Source: Bryobacteraceae bacterium
Lineage (GTDB): Bacteria > Acidobacteriota > Terriglobia > Bryobacterales > Bryobacteraceae
Direction of reading: 5' to 3'
Length of the DNA: 64,000 bases
Assembly: GCA_025928545.1 (NCBI GenBank)
Contig: JAICJH010000009.1
Span: 62,001-126,000, forward strand
Shown here: positions 52,354 to 60,205 of the stretch, in pieces
Layout of the letters: the number at the start of each line of letters is the position of its first letter
Position numbering within the stretch: position 1 is the first letter of the stretch
Notes under the pieces: model-generated
What the model saw: the letters and a program-made list of their open reading frames with translations, nothing else
Told to the model about the DNA's origin: nothing
Databases searched by the model: none
Made by a program: the position numbers and the translations under genes

Positions 52354-53055
52354 TTGCGTCGATTCGAAGAAGTATTTGCAGGCTTGAACAACGCGATTCT
52401 CGACATGGGCGGGATGGTCGCGCAGTCCGTGCATCGCGCCGTGGTCGCGCTGGTTGAGCGCGATGCCGAAAAAGCCGATCGGGTCATGCTCGATGAAATC
52501 GGGATCGACGATTGCGATATCCGCATCGACGCCATGGCCGCCAGCCTGATCGCACTCGAACAGCCGGTCGCAGGCGACATGCGCCTCATCGTGGCAGCCA
52601 TCAAGATCAGCACCGATCTCGAACGCATGGGAGATCTCGCCGTCAATATTGCAAAACGAGGCCTCTCGCTGATGGCCCAACCGGAACTCCACCCTGCGAT
52701 TGTCCTGACTGGTCTCGCAGGCCTGGTGGATTCCATGGTTCTGAGCAGCCTCGATGCGTTCATCCGCCGCGACGCGAACGTGGCCCACGGAGTCCTGGCC
52801 TCCAACGACGCCGTGGATTCCCTGCGCGCCGAAATCCAGCAGCAGGCTGTGCAAATGATGAAGAGTGATCCCGACTCAATCGAACGCGCTCTCGACCATC
52901 TGGTCGCCGCCCGCAGCCTCGAACGAATCGGCGACCACGCCCGCAATATCGCCGAGGGCGTGATCTATTTAGTCCAGGGCATCGACGTCCGCCACCGCCC
53001 TCCCATACTGAGCCGCGCAATTGATACCGAGCCGCGCGCGCAAGCAAGCGGTTAA
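52354..53055 (+). CDS. phoU: Phosphate signalling protein PhoU (second copy)
   Basis: 233 residues, last gene of the pst operon. It starts with TTG at 52354 after a full AGGAGG ribosome site (52341-52346), which decides the start against the longer upstream frame. Metal-binding signatures are MRLIVAAIKISTDLERMGDL and ARSLERIGDHARNIAEGVIY. It shares the GIDVRH phrase with the first PhoU and is probably a duplicate specialised for this operon. The last residues (about TEPRAQASG) are encoded by a 23-bp repeat element, so the true ancestral end lies before them. Confidence 0.93.
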   Translation: MRRFEEVFAGLNNAILDMGGMVAQSVHRAVVALVERDAEKADRVMLDEIGIDDCDIRIDAMAASLIALEQPVAGDMRLIVAAIKISTDLERMGDLAVNIAKRGLSLMAQPELHPAIVLTGLAGLVDSMVLSSLDAFIRRDANVAHGVLASNDAVDSLRAEIQQQAVQMMKSDPDSIERALDHLVAARSLERIGDHARNIAEGVIYLVQGIDVRHRPPILSRAIDTEPRAQASG

Positions 53056-53082
53056 TACTGAGCCGCGCGCGCAAGCAAGCGG
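53029..53082 (+). repeat. Dispersed 23-bp repeat, tandem copies B and C
   Basis: Two identical copies of the 23-mer (53029-53051 and 53060-53082; it begins GAGCCGCGCGCGCAAGC and ends AAGCGG) stand 31 bp apart. The first covers the end of phoU, with the stop at 53053-53055 between them. A partial third unit (CTGAGCCGCGC) starts at 53008. Copy A at 6522-6544 is inverted, with one mismatch. Confidence 0.8.
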
Positions 53083-53098
53083 ATACCTATACCCACAC

Positions 53099-53809
53099 TC
53101 ACCCCAAACCTCGAATCAATTCCTCGGCCCAAAGCGCCCCATGGGGATCGTCCTCATGCTTGAAATAAACATAAACATCGCGCCCGCCATCCATTAAACC
53201 CCGCACCTGTTCCGCAATCCCGCGCCGCGCTTCCTCCCCGTAATCTCCCTTGCGCAGCCGGAAATAGCCAAAGTCCGCCGTAAACACCTGAGGCACTTCC
53301 AGCCGATCCGATTCCGCCAGACACAACGCAATATTCCTTTTCGCCAGCCTCTCGTAAACCTCGTCACAAAGCCACGACACATGCCGAAACTCAAACGCGA
53401 ACCTCATGTCATTCGGCAGCAGAGGCAGATATTCATCCAGACGCGCCACATCGCACTTGAATGTCGGCGGAAATTGATAGAGCACCGGACCCAGTCGCCG
53501 CGCGGCCCGCAGCGGTTCGAGCGCCTTCAGAAAGACTTCGGTAAAGCTGCCCGCATCCTTCATCTTCATGATGTGCGTCAGCCGCATGTGGGCCTTGCAG
53601 GCGAAAGCAAACTCACCGGAAGTCGCTTCCAGCCACCCCGCCAGCGTGTTGCCGGAAGGCAACTGCCGGAACGTGTAGTTCACCTCCACGCTGTTCAGGC
53701 GCGTCGCGTAATACTCCAGAAATTTCTTCGCCGGAACGTCTTTCGGATAAAACTCCGGCTTCCATGCCGGATATGAGAATCCCGATGTGCCCGCAAACAG
53801 TCGCGCCAT
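53099..53809 (-). CDS. DUF72 family protein (TIM-barrel)
   Basis: 236 residues of DUF72/YecE, a widespread TIM-barrel family of unknown biochemical function. Signatures: MARLFAGTSGFSYPAWK, FYPKDVPAKKFLEYYA, LNSVEVNYTFRQLPS, FACKAHMRLTH, LGPVLYQFPPTFKCD, and VYVYFKHEDDPHG near the end. It is soluble, without signal peptide. Divergent from the MFS gene at 53866. Confidence 0.93.
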   Translation of the reverse strand: MARLFAGTSGFSYPAWKPEFYPKDVPAKKFLEYYATRLNSVEVNYTFRQLPSGNTLAGWLEATSGEFAFACKAHMRLTHIMKMKDAGSFTEVFLKALEPLRAARRLGPVLYQFPPTFKCDVARLDEYLPLLPNDMRFAFEFRHVSWLCDEVYERLAKRNIALCLAESDRLEVPQVFTADFGYFRLRKGDYGEEARRGIAEQVRGLMDGGRDVYVYFKHEDDPHGALWAEELIRGLG

Positions 53810-53865
53810 ATTCGTGCAACCATGTTAAACAACCGAATCCAATCGGTACAATCGTCCGAGTGACG

Positions 53866-55065
53866 ATGTCAGCCAAAGCAAAACCTCCCTCCGACCAGAA
53901 CGCCGCAGTCGCCGCGAGCTTCCTTGGCTGGACCCTCGACGCCTTCGACTACTTCCTCGTCATCTATGGCCTCACCGCCATCGCGCACGAATTCCACAAG
54001 TCCGACAAAGAGATGGCGCTCGCGATCACGATCACCCTCGCGTTCCGCCCCGTCGGCGCCTTCCTGTTCGGCCTGCTTGCCGACCGCTACGGACGCCGCA
54101 CGCCCCTGATGATCGACCTGGTCTTCTACTCCGCCATCGAAGTCGCCACTGCCTTCGCCCCCACGTACACCTCTTTCCTCATCCTTCGCGCGCTCTTTGG
54201 AATCGGCATGGGTGGTGAATGGGGCGTCGGCGCCTCGCTTGCGATGGAGAAGGTTCCGCCGAGACTGCGCGGCCTCCTTTCCGGCCTGCTCCAGCAGGGT
54301 TACGCGGTTGGCAACCTGCTTGCCGCGCTCTGCTATTTCTTCCTTTTCCAGCGCTGGGGCTGGCGTCCGATGTTTCTCCTCGGAGGTCTCCCTGCCCTGC
54401 TCGCCTTATTCGTCCGCGTGAAAGTGAAAGAGTCCGAAGCCTGGGAACGCACCAAATCCGCCGACTGGGGCCAGCTTTGGGCCTCCATCTTTTCTCACTG
54501 GAAAATCTTTCTCTACATCGCTCTGCTGATGACGTTCATGAACTTCAGTTCCCACGGCACGCAGGATATGTACCCCACCTTCCTCCAGCGCTACTTCCAT
54601 TTCGATGGCCCCAGACGGACCATGATTTCGGCAATAGCCTCAGTTGGCGCGATAGTGGGTGGCTTAGTCTTCGGGGCCATGTCAGACCGGATCGGGCGGC
54701 GTCGCGCCATTATTACTGCGCTGTTACTCGCGGTCGTCGTCATCCCGCTGTGGGCGTTTTCGCCGGTCACATCAATGATCGTGGCCGGAGCATTCTTGAT
54801 GCAGTTTATGGTGCAGGGAGCGTGGGGCGTGATTCCCGCGCACCTCTCCGAACTCGCGCCCGATTCCGTCCGCGGCTTCCTGCCTGGGTTTGGCTACCAG
54901 TGCGGCGTCCTGATTTCCGGGTCGATTGTCTACATCCAGGCTTTTCTCGCCGAACGGATGTCGTACGCGGCAACCATGGCGGCAACCGGCGCAGTTGTTT
55001 TTATCGGAGGAGCGATCGTCACCGCATTAGGTCGGGAGCAACACGGCCGCGAATTCGGCGCCTGA
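53866..55065 (+). CDS. MFS transporter, sialate/aromatic acid:H+ symport type
   Basis: 399 residues with 12 membrane helices. The first helix begins SFLGWTLDAFDYFLVIYGL, with the Asp-x-x-Asp/Tyr pattern of the SHS/AAHS groups. GLLADRYGRRTPLMI is the loop 2-3 motif, and GMGGEWGVGASLAMEKVPPR is typical of SHS/sialate-lactate porters. GAMSDRIGRRRAI is the loop 8-9 repeat. The ATG at 53866 is used; a GTG two codons upstream is possible. The substrate is likely an organic acid, from the family. Confidence 0.9.
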   Translation: MSAKAKPPSDQNAAVAASFLGWTLDAFDYFLVIYGLTAIAHEFHKSDKEMALAITITLAFRPVGAFLFGLLADRYGRRTPLMIDLVFYSAIEVATAFAPTYTSFLILRALFGIGMGGEWGVGASLAMEKVPPRLRGLLSGLLQQGYAVGNLLAALCYFFLFQRWGWRPMFLLGGLPALLALFVRVKVKESEAWERTKSADWGQLWASIFSHWKIFLYIALLMTFMNFSSHGTQDMYPTFLQRYFHFDGPRRTMISAIASVGAIVGGLVFGAMSDRIGRRRAIITALLLAVVVIPLWAFSPVTSMIVAGAFLMQFMVQGAWGVIPAHLSELAPDSVRGFLPGFGYQCGVLISGSIVYIQAFLAERMSYAATMAATGAVVFIGGAIVTALGREQHGREFGA

Positions 55066-55106
55066 GAAGTTGCGAGGCTCTGGCGCTGCGACGGCGGCGC
55101 CTCTGA

Positions 55107-56468
55107 TTACTTCAGCGGTTTCCGCTCTCGCCGCTTCACCCGCCCGCGAATCTTCAGCTCAACCGGAGTTCCCTCGAAACCAAACCGCTTCCGCAGCTGA
55201 TTCACCAAAAACCGCTCATGCGAGAAATGCAGCGGCCCCGCCTTATCTGTAAAAACCACAAACGAAGGTGGCCGCACCCCGGCCTGTGTAATATACAGAA
55301 TCTTCCGCTCGTCGAAATGCAGCTTCTCGACAAACCGGTTCAGTTCCCCGGTAGTCACGCGATGCGTTGCCGACGCGAAAACTTTCTTGATCAACCCGAA
55401 CAGCTTAAACACCCCGGTCCCCACCTTCGCCGACAGAAACACCACCGGCGCGTACTCGAGAAACTTCAGGTGATACCGGATGCTTTCTTCAAACTCGTAC
55501 TGCTTGTCGTCGCTGATCAAATCCCACTTGTTCACGCACAAAATCACCGGCCGCCCGCCTTCATGCGCATACCCCGCAATCGTCGCGTCCAGCCCCAGCA
55601 CACCCTCCGTCGCATCCATTACGAGCACTACGACATTGGCCATCCGGATATGCCGCCGCGCCATCACAACGCTCAGCTTTTCCGCCATCAGCTTGGTCTT
55701 GCCTTTGCGCCGGATCCCTGCCGTATCGATGAAAACAAAATCCGTTCCCGCATGAGAAACCGTCTCGTCCACCGCATCGCGCGTCGTCCCCGCGATCGGA
55801 GAAACAATCGCCCGCTCTTCGCCCACCAGCGCATTCAGCAAAGTGGACTTCCCCGCGTTTGGCCGTCCGATGATTGCCACTTTAATCGGCCCCGCGGCAA
55901 TTTTTTCTTCCGCCTCGATACTCGGCCGCTCGCCCGCATCGGCTGCTAATTCTTCCGCGGTACCCTCCGGAAAACCTTCCGTAAGATGCAGCATGAACGC
56001 ATCCATGCCCAGCCCGTGTTCGGCCGAGACCGGATACATGTCTTTAATACCGAGTTCGTAGAAATCGTGGACCAGTGCCTCTTTGGCCCCGGTATCCACT
56101 TTGTTCACGGCGAGGATAATCGGCTTGCCGGTCTTACGCAGCAACGTCGCCAGTTCGCGGTCGGCGGACGTGATTTCCGCGCGGCCATCCACCACGAAGA
56201 TCACGCGCGATGCGTGCTCCAGCGCGACTTTCGCCTGTTTCAGAATCTGCGACGGAATGTAATCGGCATCGCTGACGACAATTCCACCCGTATCGACTAA
56301 TTCGAATCGCCGGCCTTCGAAATTCGCCGCGCCGGCGATCCGGTCCCGCGTAATTCCGGGCTCATCCCCCACAATGGACCTGCGTCCGTGAGTGATTCGA
56401 TTGAATAAGGTGGACTTGCCAACGTTCGGCCGACCCACGATCACGACCGTGGGCGTCTCTTGCGGCAT
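55107..56468 (-). CDS. der: Ribosome-associated double GTPase Der (EngA)
   Basis: 453 residues with two Ras-like GTPase domains and a C-terminal KH-like domain, needed for 50S assembly. First domain: VGRPNVGKSTLFNRIT, then DTGG and NKVD. Second domain: IGRPNAGKSTLLNALVG, IDTAGIRRKGK and NKWD. The C-terminus with VELKIRGRVKRRERK is basic. It converges on the MFS gene. Confidence 0.97.
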   Translation of the reverse strand: MPQETPTVVIVGRPNVGKSTLFNRITHGRRSIVGDEPGITRDRIAGAANFEGRRFELVDTGGIVVSDADYIPSQILKQAKVALEHASRVIFVVDGRAEITSADRELATLLRKTGKPIILAVNKVDTGAKEALVHDFYELGIKDMYPVSAEHGLGMDAFMLHLTEGFPEGTAEELAADAGERPSIEAEEKIAAGPIKVAIIGRPNAGKSTLLNALVGEERAIVSPIAGTTRDAVDETVSHAGTDFVFIDTAGIRRKGKTKLMAEKLSVVMARRHIRMANVVVLVMDATEGVLGLDATIAGYAHEGGRPVILCVNKWDLISDDKQYEFEESIRYHLKFLEYAPVVFLSAKVGTGVFKLFGLIKKVFASATHRVTTGELNRFVEKLHFDERKILYITQAGVRPPSFVVFTDKAGPLHFSHERFLVNQLRKRFGFEGTPVELKIRGRVKRRERKPLK

Positions 56469-56530
56469 GAGTCTTCATCATAACAGGCGAGCCGCCGGAA
56501 TCGCGCTAATGAGATACTGCATTCGTCAGC

Positions 56531-56905
56531 ATGCATAAGCTTCCGCTCCTCGCCGCCTGCCTTCTTACCTTCTCCATGTTCGGTTGCCAGTCGGGCAATC
56601 AGGTTTCTAATCTGAAGGTGCTGATCGGCGCCACGGCAGTCCTCCAGCCCGGCGGGAACCCTGTACAGGATGCCGTGATCGTCATCTCCGGCGCCACCAT
56701 CCGGGCAGCGGGTGTCCGAAAAGACGTGCCCATCCCGCAGGATTCCGAACGTACCGACCTCACCGGCAAGTGGATCGTGCCAGCCACGGGCGGCCGCATA
56801 GCGCCCGGTGAACCAGCCGATTTATTTATCCTGAACTCGTTGCCGTCCGGCGCGCAGGCGGCTGGAGCGCCCGCCCGCCAGATGATTCACGGCCAATGGC
56901 AATAG
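56531..56905 (+). CDS. Amidohydrolase-like lipoprotein lacking the catalytic barrel
   Basis: 124 residues. A signal peptide with a lipobox-like FGCQS (Cys19) is followed by the N-terminal beta-sandwich of amidohydrolases (KVLIGATAVLQPGGNPV, IVISGATIRAAG) up to TDLTGKWIVPA. In normal amidohydrolases this runs into the GxIDxHxH metal site. Here it passes directly into the C-terminal strand segment GRIAPGEPADLFILNSLPSG. About 300 residues with all metal ligands are missing, in frame. The result is a small lipoprotein without an active site, either a remnant of an internal deletion or a new small protein. Its last 84 bp overlap the converging gene. Confidence 0.7.
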   Translation: MHKLPLLAACLLTFSMFGCQSGNQVSNLKVLIGATAVLQPGGNPVQDAVIVISGATIRAAGVRKDVPIPQDSERTDLTGKWIVPATGGRIAPGEPADLFILNSLPSGAQAAGAPARQMIHGQWQ

Positions 56906-57592
56906 CTCCGGCGGCTGCTCAGTGTTCGCACAACCCAGCCACCTGACTGGCAGCCACAGTAGGAAATACATCCCCAGCGCAAGCCCGGCCGCGGGCAACA
57001 GATAAACCGGCCACGGTCCGAACGCATCCAGTACCGACGCATTCTTCGGCCGCACGCACAAATACATGTAATTCGTGTGGAACACCGCGTTGAACACGCC
57101 CACCAGGACCGCATACCCTACCAATCCACCGAACGCCCGCCAGATAGCCCCCTGCCGCAAACGCGCCAGCCCCCCAAACACCACCACCCCAATCCCGGCA
57201 ACAATTCCCCCGTGCGCCAGGAAGAAATAGATCGCCGGATAGGTCGGCCACGGCGTCCACAGATCGGGCGTGATCAGGGCCATGCCCGCGCCGGCCATTC
57301 CGGCAAAGTAATCGAACTCCACCACCCAAGGCTTGAGCGTCAAACAGGCGACGACGGTCATCCAGACAGTCACGTCGCAAAGCTGGAACGGCAGGTTTTG
57401 CGGGAAATGAATGCCCTCGTGCGAGTAGCGGAACCCCCACCAGATCAGTTCGTTCACTGCCAGCGCGATACCCAGCGCCATACGAACCTGCTGTCCGGCC
57501 AGCCGATTGGTGCGGCACGCCCAGGCCAAAGCCCCGCCGAATGCCGCAATCGTCGCCAGCAAAGCCAGATGCAGTGGTCCGAAAAGGGGCAT
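56822..57592 (-). CDS. TIGR02206 family integral membrane protein (YwaF-like)
   Basis: 256 residues with about seven membrane helices. Family features: GPLHLALLATIAAFGGALA, FRYSHEGIHFPQNLPFQLCD (the LPxxLCD motif with conserved Cys), and TNYMYLCVRPKNASVLDAFGPWPVY near the C-terminus. The function is unknown. The last 28 codons, which follow the final helix and are hydrophilic, overlap the amidohydrolase remnant gene on the other strand, so the true end of one of them may differ. Confidence 0.87.
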   Translation of the reverse strand: MPLFGPLHLALLATIAAFGGALAWACRTNRLAGQQVRMALGIALAVNELIWWGFRYSHEGIHFPQNLPFQLCDVTVWMTVVACLTLKPWVVEFDYFAGMAGAGMALITPDLWTPWPTYPAIYFFLAHGGIVAGIGVVVFGGLARLRQGAIWRAFGGLVGYAVLVGVFNAVFHTNYMYLCVRPKNASVLDAFGPWPVYLLPAAGLALGMYFLLWLPVRWLGCANTEQPPELLPLAVNHLAGGRSSRLRAGRQRVQDK

Positions 57593-57693
57593 GCCAGTCC
57601 CATCGATTGTATACGGGCACTGAACCCTGGTTCAAAAAATTTATCCGAACTCCCCCCGCCCCTCAAACGTATAGACTTCCAGGAGTTCGTGCC

Positions 57694-58626
57694 ATGCGCC
57701 TCATTCTGCCCGTAATCGCCGCAGCAATCCTGCTGACTGGCTGCGATTTTGAAGATTTCGACTCGTCCAACCGCTACCACTCCGATTTTCACTACACCCT
57801 GAAACCAGCCGACCGGCTGAGTGTGGAAAACTTCAACGGTGAGGTGGAAGTCGCCGGCTGGGATCAGCCTTCCATCGAAATCACCGGCACCAAATACGCA
57901 TCGACGCAGCAGACTCTGGACGCGATCAAAATCGATATCCACGAATCGCCCGCACTCACCGAGATCCGCACGATTCGCCCGAACATGTTGCACGGCAATC
58001 AGGGCACCCGGTACCTCATTCACGTCCCTCGCAAGACCGCAGTGGATCGCGTCGTTTCAAGCAACGGCTCCGTGCGCGTTCATGATATGGATTCGGCCGC
58101 GCGAATTCACACTTCCAACGGCCCCGTTCGCATCGAGAATGTTTCCGGCGGGGTGGACGCCGAAACCTCCAACGGTTCGATCGAAGTCGATTCCGTCACC
58201 GGCAGTCTGAACCTGAAGACTTCGAACGGCCGCATCCGCGCTCAGGAAATCACCGGACGGTGCGATGCCGAAACGTCGAACGGAGCGGTCACGCTGCGCT
58301 TCAAAGATGGTCCCGAGGGTCCGACCCGCATCAACACCTCCAACGGTTCCGTGGATGTGACGATGGCGAAGCCTCCGAAGAACGGAATTCGCGCGGAAAC
58401 CAGCAACGGCTCCATCAGCCTCGAACTGCCCGCCAACTCAGCGGCCCGGATCGACGCCCATACCTCGCAATCGTCCATCTCTTCGGATTTCGATCTGGCC
58501 GACACCTCGCTCAACAGAGAGAAGCATCACCTCGAAGGCAGCATCGGAAGCGGCGGCCCGTCGATTGAACTGACCACGCGCAACGGCGGAATCCACCTCA
58601 GGAAATCCACCGCAACCGCCAACTAA
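57694..58626 (+). CDS. DUF4097-type beta-helix lipoprotein
   Basis: 310 residues with a lipoprotein signal peptide (MRLILPVIAAAILLTGCDF, Cys17). Residues about 40-300 are repeats of 18-20 residues with the phrase TSNG: HTSNGPVRIENVSG, ETSNGSIEVDSVTG, KTSNGRIRAQEITG, ETSNGAVTLRF, NTSNGSVDVTM. They suggest a right-handed beta-solenoid, as in DUF4097/adhesin-like proteins. A clear AGGAG ribosome site (57681-57685) decides the start. It is probably anchored at the cell envelope; DUF4097 genes often lie near anti-sigma genes, but none is adjacent. The function is unknown. Confidence 0.9.
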   Translation: MRLILPVIAAAILLTGCDFEDFDSSNRYHSDFHYTLKPADRLSVENFNGEVEVAGWDQPSIEITGTKYASTQQTLDAIKIDIHESPALTEIRTIRPNMLHGNQGTRYLIHVPRKTAVDRVVSSNGSVRVHDMDSAARIHTSNGPVRIENVSGGVDAETSNGSIEVDSVTGSLNLKTSNGRIRAQEITGRCDAETSNGAVTLRFKDGPEGPTRINTSNGSVDVTMAKPPKNGIRAETSNGSISLELPANSAARIDAHTSQSSISSDFDLADTSLNREKHHLEGSIGSGGPSIELTTRNGGIHLRKSTATAN

Positions 58627-58661
58627 TGTTTTCTGATGGCGTGATCGGCGTGCATCGGCGG

Positions 58662-59351
58662 CTATTTGGTTTTCTCTACCAGGTTGCTGGCGTGATTATG
58701 CGCGTGAACCGGCCGCAGCCAGGCCCGGATCGCATGAAATCCCAGAAATAAATATGCTCCGCCGACTGCCGCCAGCGGATAATCGATCCACCTCGCCTGT
58801 TCGGCCCATAGCCCCACCATTCCGCCAATCACCGTAGGCCCTTCCGCTAAAACCGAGAGCAGTACCGCGCGGCCTGGCTTCTGCTCGGACATTCGCAAAA
58901 TGGCGCCCAGCGCCAGACCTTCCGGAATCTTGTGGACCAGCAGCGCCGCCACAATAGCGCCTGTCGCTTCGTGAGTAGTGGCGTTGGGAAGGGAGTTCCG
59001 GATGGCCACCATCCCCCACCCATCCACAAATGCGTGAACCGCGGTGGCCGTTACCAGCGGTCCCGAAAACCCGTGGCTGTGCGAGCACGAGGGGCAGACC
59101 GGAACGCCGTAACGGTCGAACAGATGCAGTAATCCATATCCCGCCGCGGCGGCCAGAACGGCAACGGGCCACCCGATGTCTTCCGCTGTTTCAGGAATCA
59201 ACGCAAACAGAGCGATTGCCGCCAGCAAGCCACCGCTGAATGGAACCAGCACTCGCGCGCGCTTCCCGCCGGCGAGCACGGCGCCCGCCACTGCGCACCC
59301 GATCGCGAGTAACGCGGCCAGGACTACCTGCATGAAAGAAATATCAGCCAA
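58662..59351 (-). CDS. ZIP family divalent metal transporter
   Basis: 229 residues with about eight membrane helices. Helix 4 carries the metal site AVHAFVDGWGMV and helix 5 the signature LLVHKIPEGLALG. A His/Cys loop between helices 3 and 4 (VCPSCSHSHGFSG) is a probable metal-binding segment, and the C-terminal loop HAHNHAS adds more His. Transport of zinc or iron into the cytoplasm is expected. The ATG at 59351 is used; a second at 59333 leaves the first helix intact. It is divergent from the STAS gene. Confidence 0.9.
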   Translation of the reverse strand: MADISFMQVVLAALLAIGCAVAGAVLAGGKRARVLVPFSGGLLAAIALFALIPETAEDIGWPVAVLAAAAGYGLLHLFDRYGVPVCPSCSHSHGFSGPLVTATAVHAFVDGWGMVAIRNSLPNATTHEATGAIVAALLVHKIPEGLALGAILRMSEQKPGRAVLLSVLAEGPTVIGGMVGLWAEQARWIDYPLAAVGGAYLFLGFHAIRAWLRPVHAHNHASNLVEKTK

Positions 59352-59373
59352 TCCCTACTGTATACTGAGCCGA

Positions 59374-59715
59374 ATGAGTGCAACCCTGGCAATTCGTGAA
59401 GCCGGACACATCATCGTCGTCGACGTCACGGGCCGAATCACCATCGGCGACGCCTCTAACGCGCTCCACGATCAGCTGCACGAACTCGTCGCCTCAGGGC
59501 ACACGAAGATTGTGCTGAATCTTTCGGGAGTGATTTTCATGGACAGCGCCGGCATCGGCGAGTTGGTCAGCGGCTATGTCACGGTCTCCCACAAGCAGGG
59601 ACGACTCAAACTGTGCGCCCTCACCAAACGCATTCGCGATCTCCTTCAGGTGACGCGACTGTACAGCGTTCTCGACATCTACGAGTTCGAAGAAGACGCC
59701 CTCAGCTCTTTCTGA
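59374..59715 (+). CDS. STAS-domain anti-sigma factor antagonist
   Basis: 113 residues, one STAS domain of the SpoIIAA/RsbV type. It starts SATLAIREAGHIIVVDVTG. The phosphorylatable serine lies in LSGVIFMDSAGIGELVSGY, the expected loop. No partner anti-sigma or kinase gene is in the window. The ATG at 59374 follows a TATACT 7 bp upstream (59361-59366), so the transcript may be nearly leaderless. Its stop codon TGA is the first three bases of a palindromic site (59713-59724). Confidence 0.93.
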   Translation: MSATLAIREAGHIIVVDVTGRITIGDASNALHDQLHELVASGHTKIVLNLSGVIFMDSAGIGELVSGYVTVSHKQGRLKLCALTKRIRDLLQVTRLYSVLDIYEFEEDALSSF

Positions 59716-59793
59716 ACACGTTCATTTTTTACTTGACACGCTGTGCCGTCCGCCGTATTATCTAGTTGAACATGTTCAAAATGAACATGTTCA
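59713..59793 (+). promoter_or_regulatory. Consensus promoter with three TGAAC-N2-GTTCA operator sites
   Basis: TTGACA (59733-59738) and TATTAT (59756-59761) are spaced by 17 bp. Palindromes TGAAC-N2-GTTCA occur at 59713-59724 (centre AC), 59767-59778 (centre AT, extended to TTGAACATGTTCAA) and 59782-59793 (centre AT). The first lies upstream of the -35, the other two downstream of the -10 around the expected start of transcription. The centre-to-centre distances are 54 and 15 bp. The likely ligand is the TetR regulator encoded in the same operon (60610-61287). Confidence 0.75.
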
Positions 59794-59808
59794 GAAAGAA
59801 GGTACCGG

Positions 59809-60204
59809 ATGTCTATCGTAGTTTGCTACTCGGCGTATCTCGCAATCAGCATTGGCGTCACAATCTGGGTCGCGCAAACCCTGCAAAAGAGCGGCAGGGT
59901 ATTCCTGATTGACGCTTTTCATGGCAACAGCCCACTGGCGGATTCCGTCAACCGCCTGCTCGTGGTCGGTTTTTACCTGATCAACATCGGCTTCGTGACA
60001 AGCGCCCTGCACTCTTATGCCCAGGTCTTGACGACGCGCTCGGCGATTGAACTTCTGAGCGATAAGGTCGGGGTGGTGTTGATGGTCCTCGGTCTCATGC
60101 ATTTTTTCAATATTTACATCTTCAATCGCCTCAGAAAGCGCGGGCAGGCCGATCTCCGTCCCCCGTTCCCGCCGGACGCGCGCATTCCCGCGATGGAGCA
60201 ATAG
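59809..60204 (+). CDS. Three-helix membrane protein of a TetR/DCC operon
   Basis: 131 residues with three membrane helices (about 4-26, 46-68, 85-106) and a basic, Pro-rich C-terminus. I do not recognise a named family. A GAAGG ribosome site precedes the ATG (59798-59802). It is the first gene after the operator-rich promoter and is one base from the next gene, a DCC-type thiol protein. It might be a membrane partner for the redox protein; this is inference from position. Confidence 0.8.
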   Translation: MSIVVCYSAYLAISIGVTIWVAQTLQKSGRVFLIDAFHGNSPLADSVNRLLVVGFYLINIGFVTSALHSYAQVLTTRSAIELLSDKVGVVLMVLGLMHFFNIYIFNRLRKRGQADLRPPFPPDARIPAMEQ

Positions 60205-60205
60205 C

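Noticed and set aside
59767-59793. LexA (SOS) boxes
   Set aside because: The sites are GAAC-N2-GTTC. The Gram-positive type LexA box I know has GAAC-N4-GTTC, so a TetR operator is a better reading.
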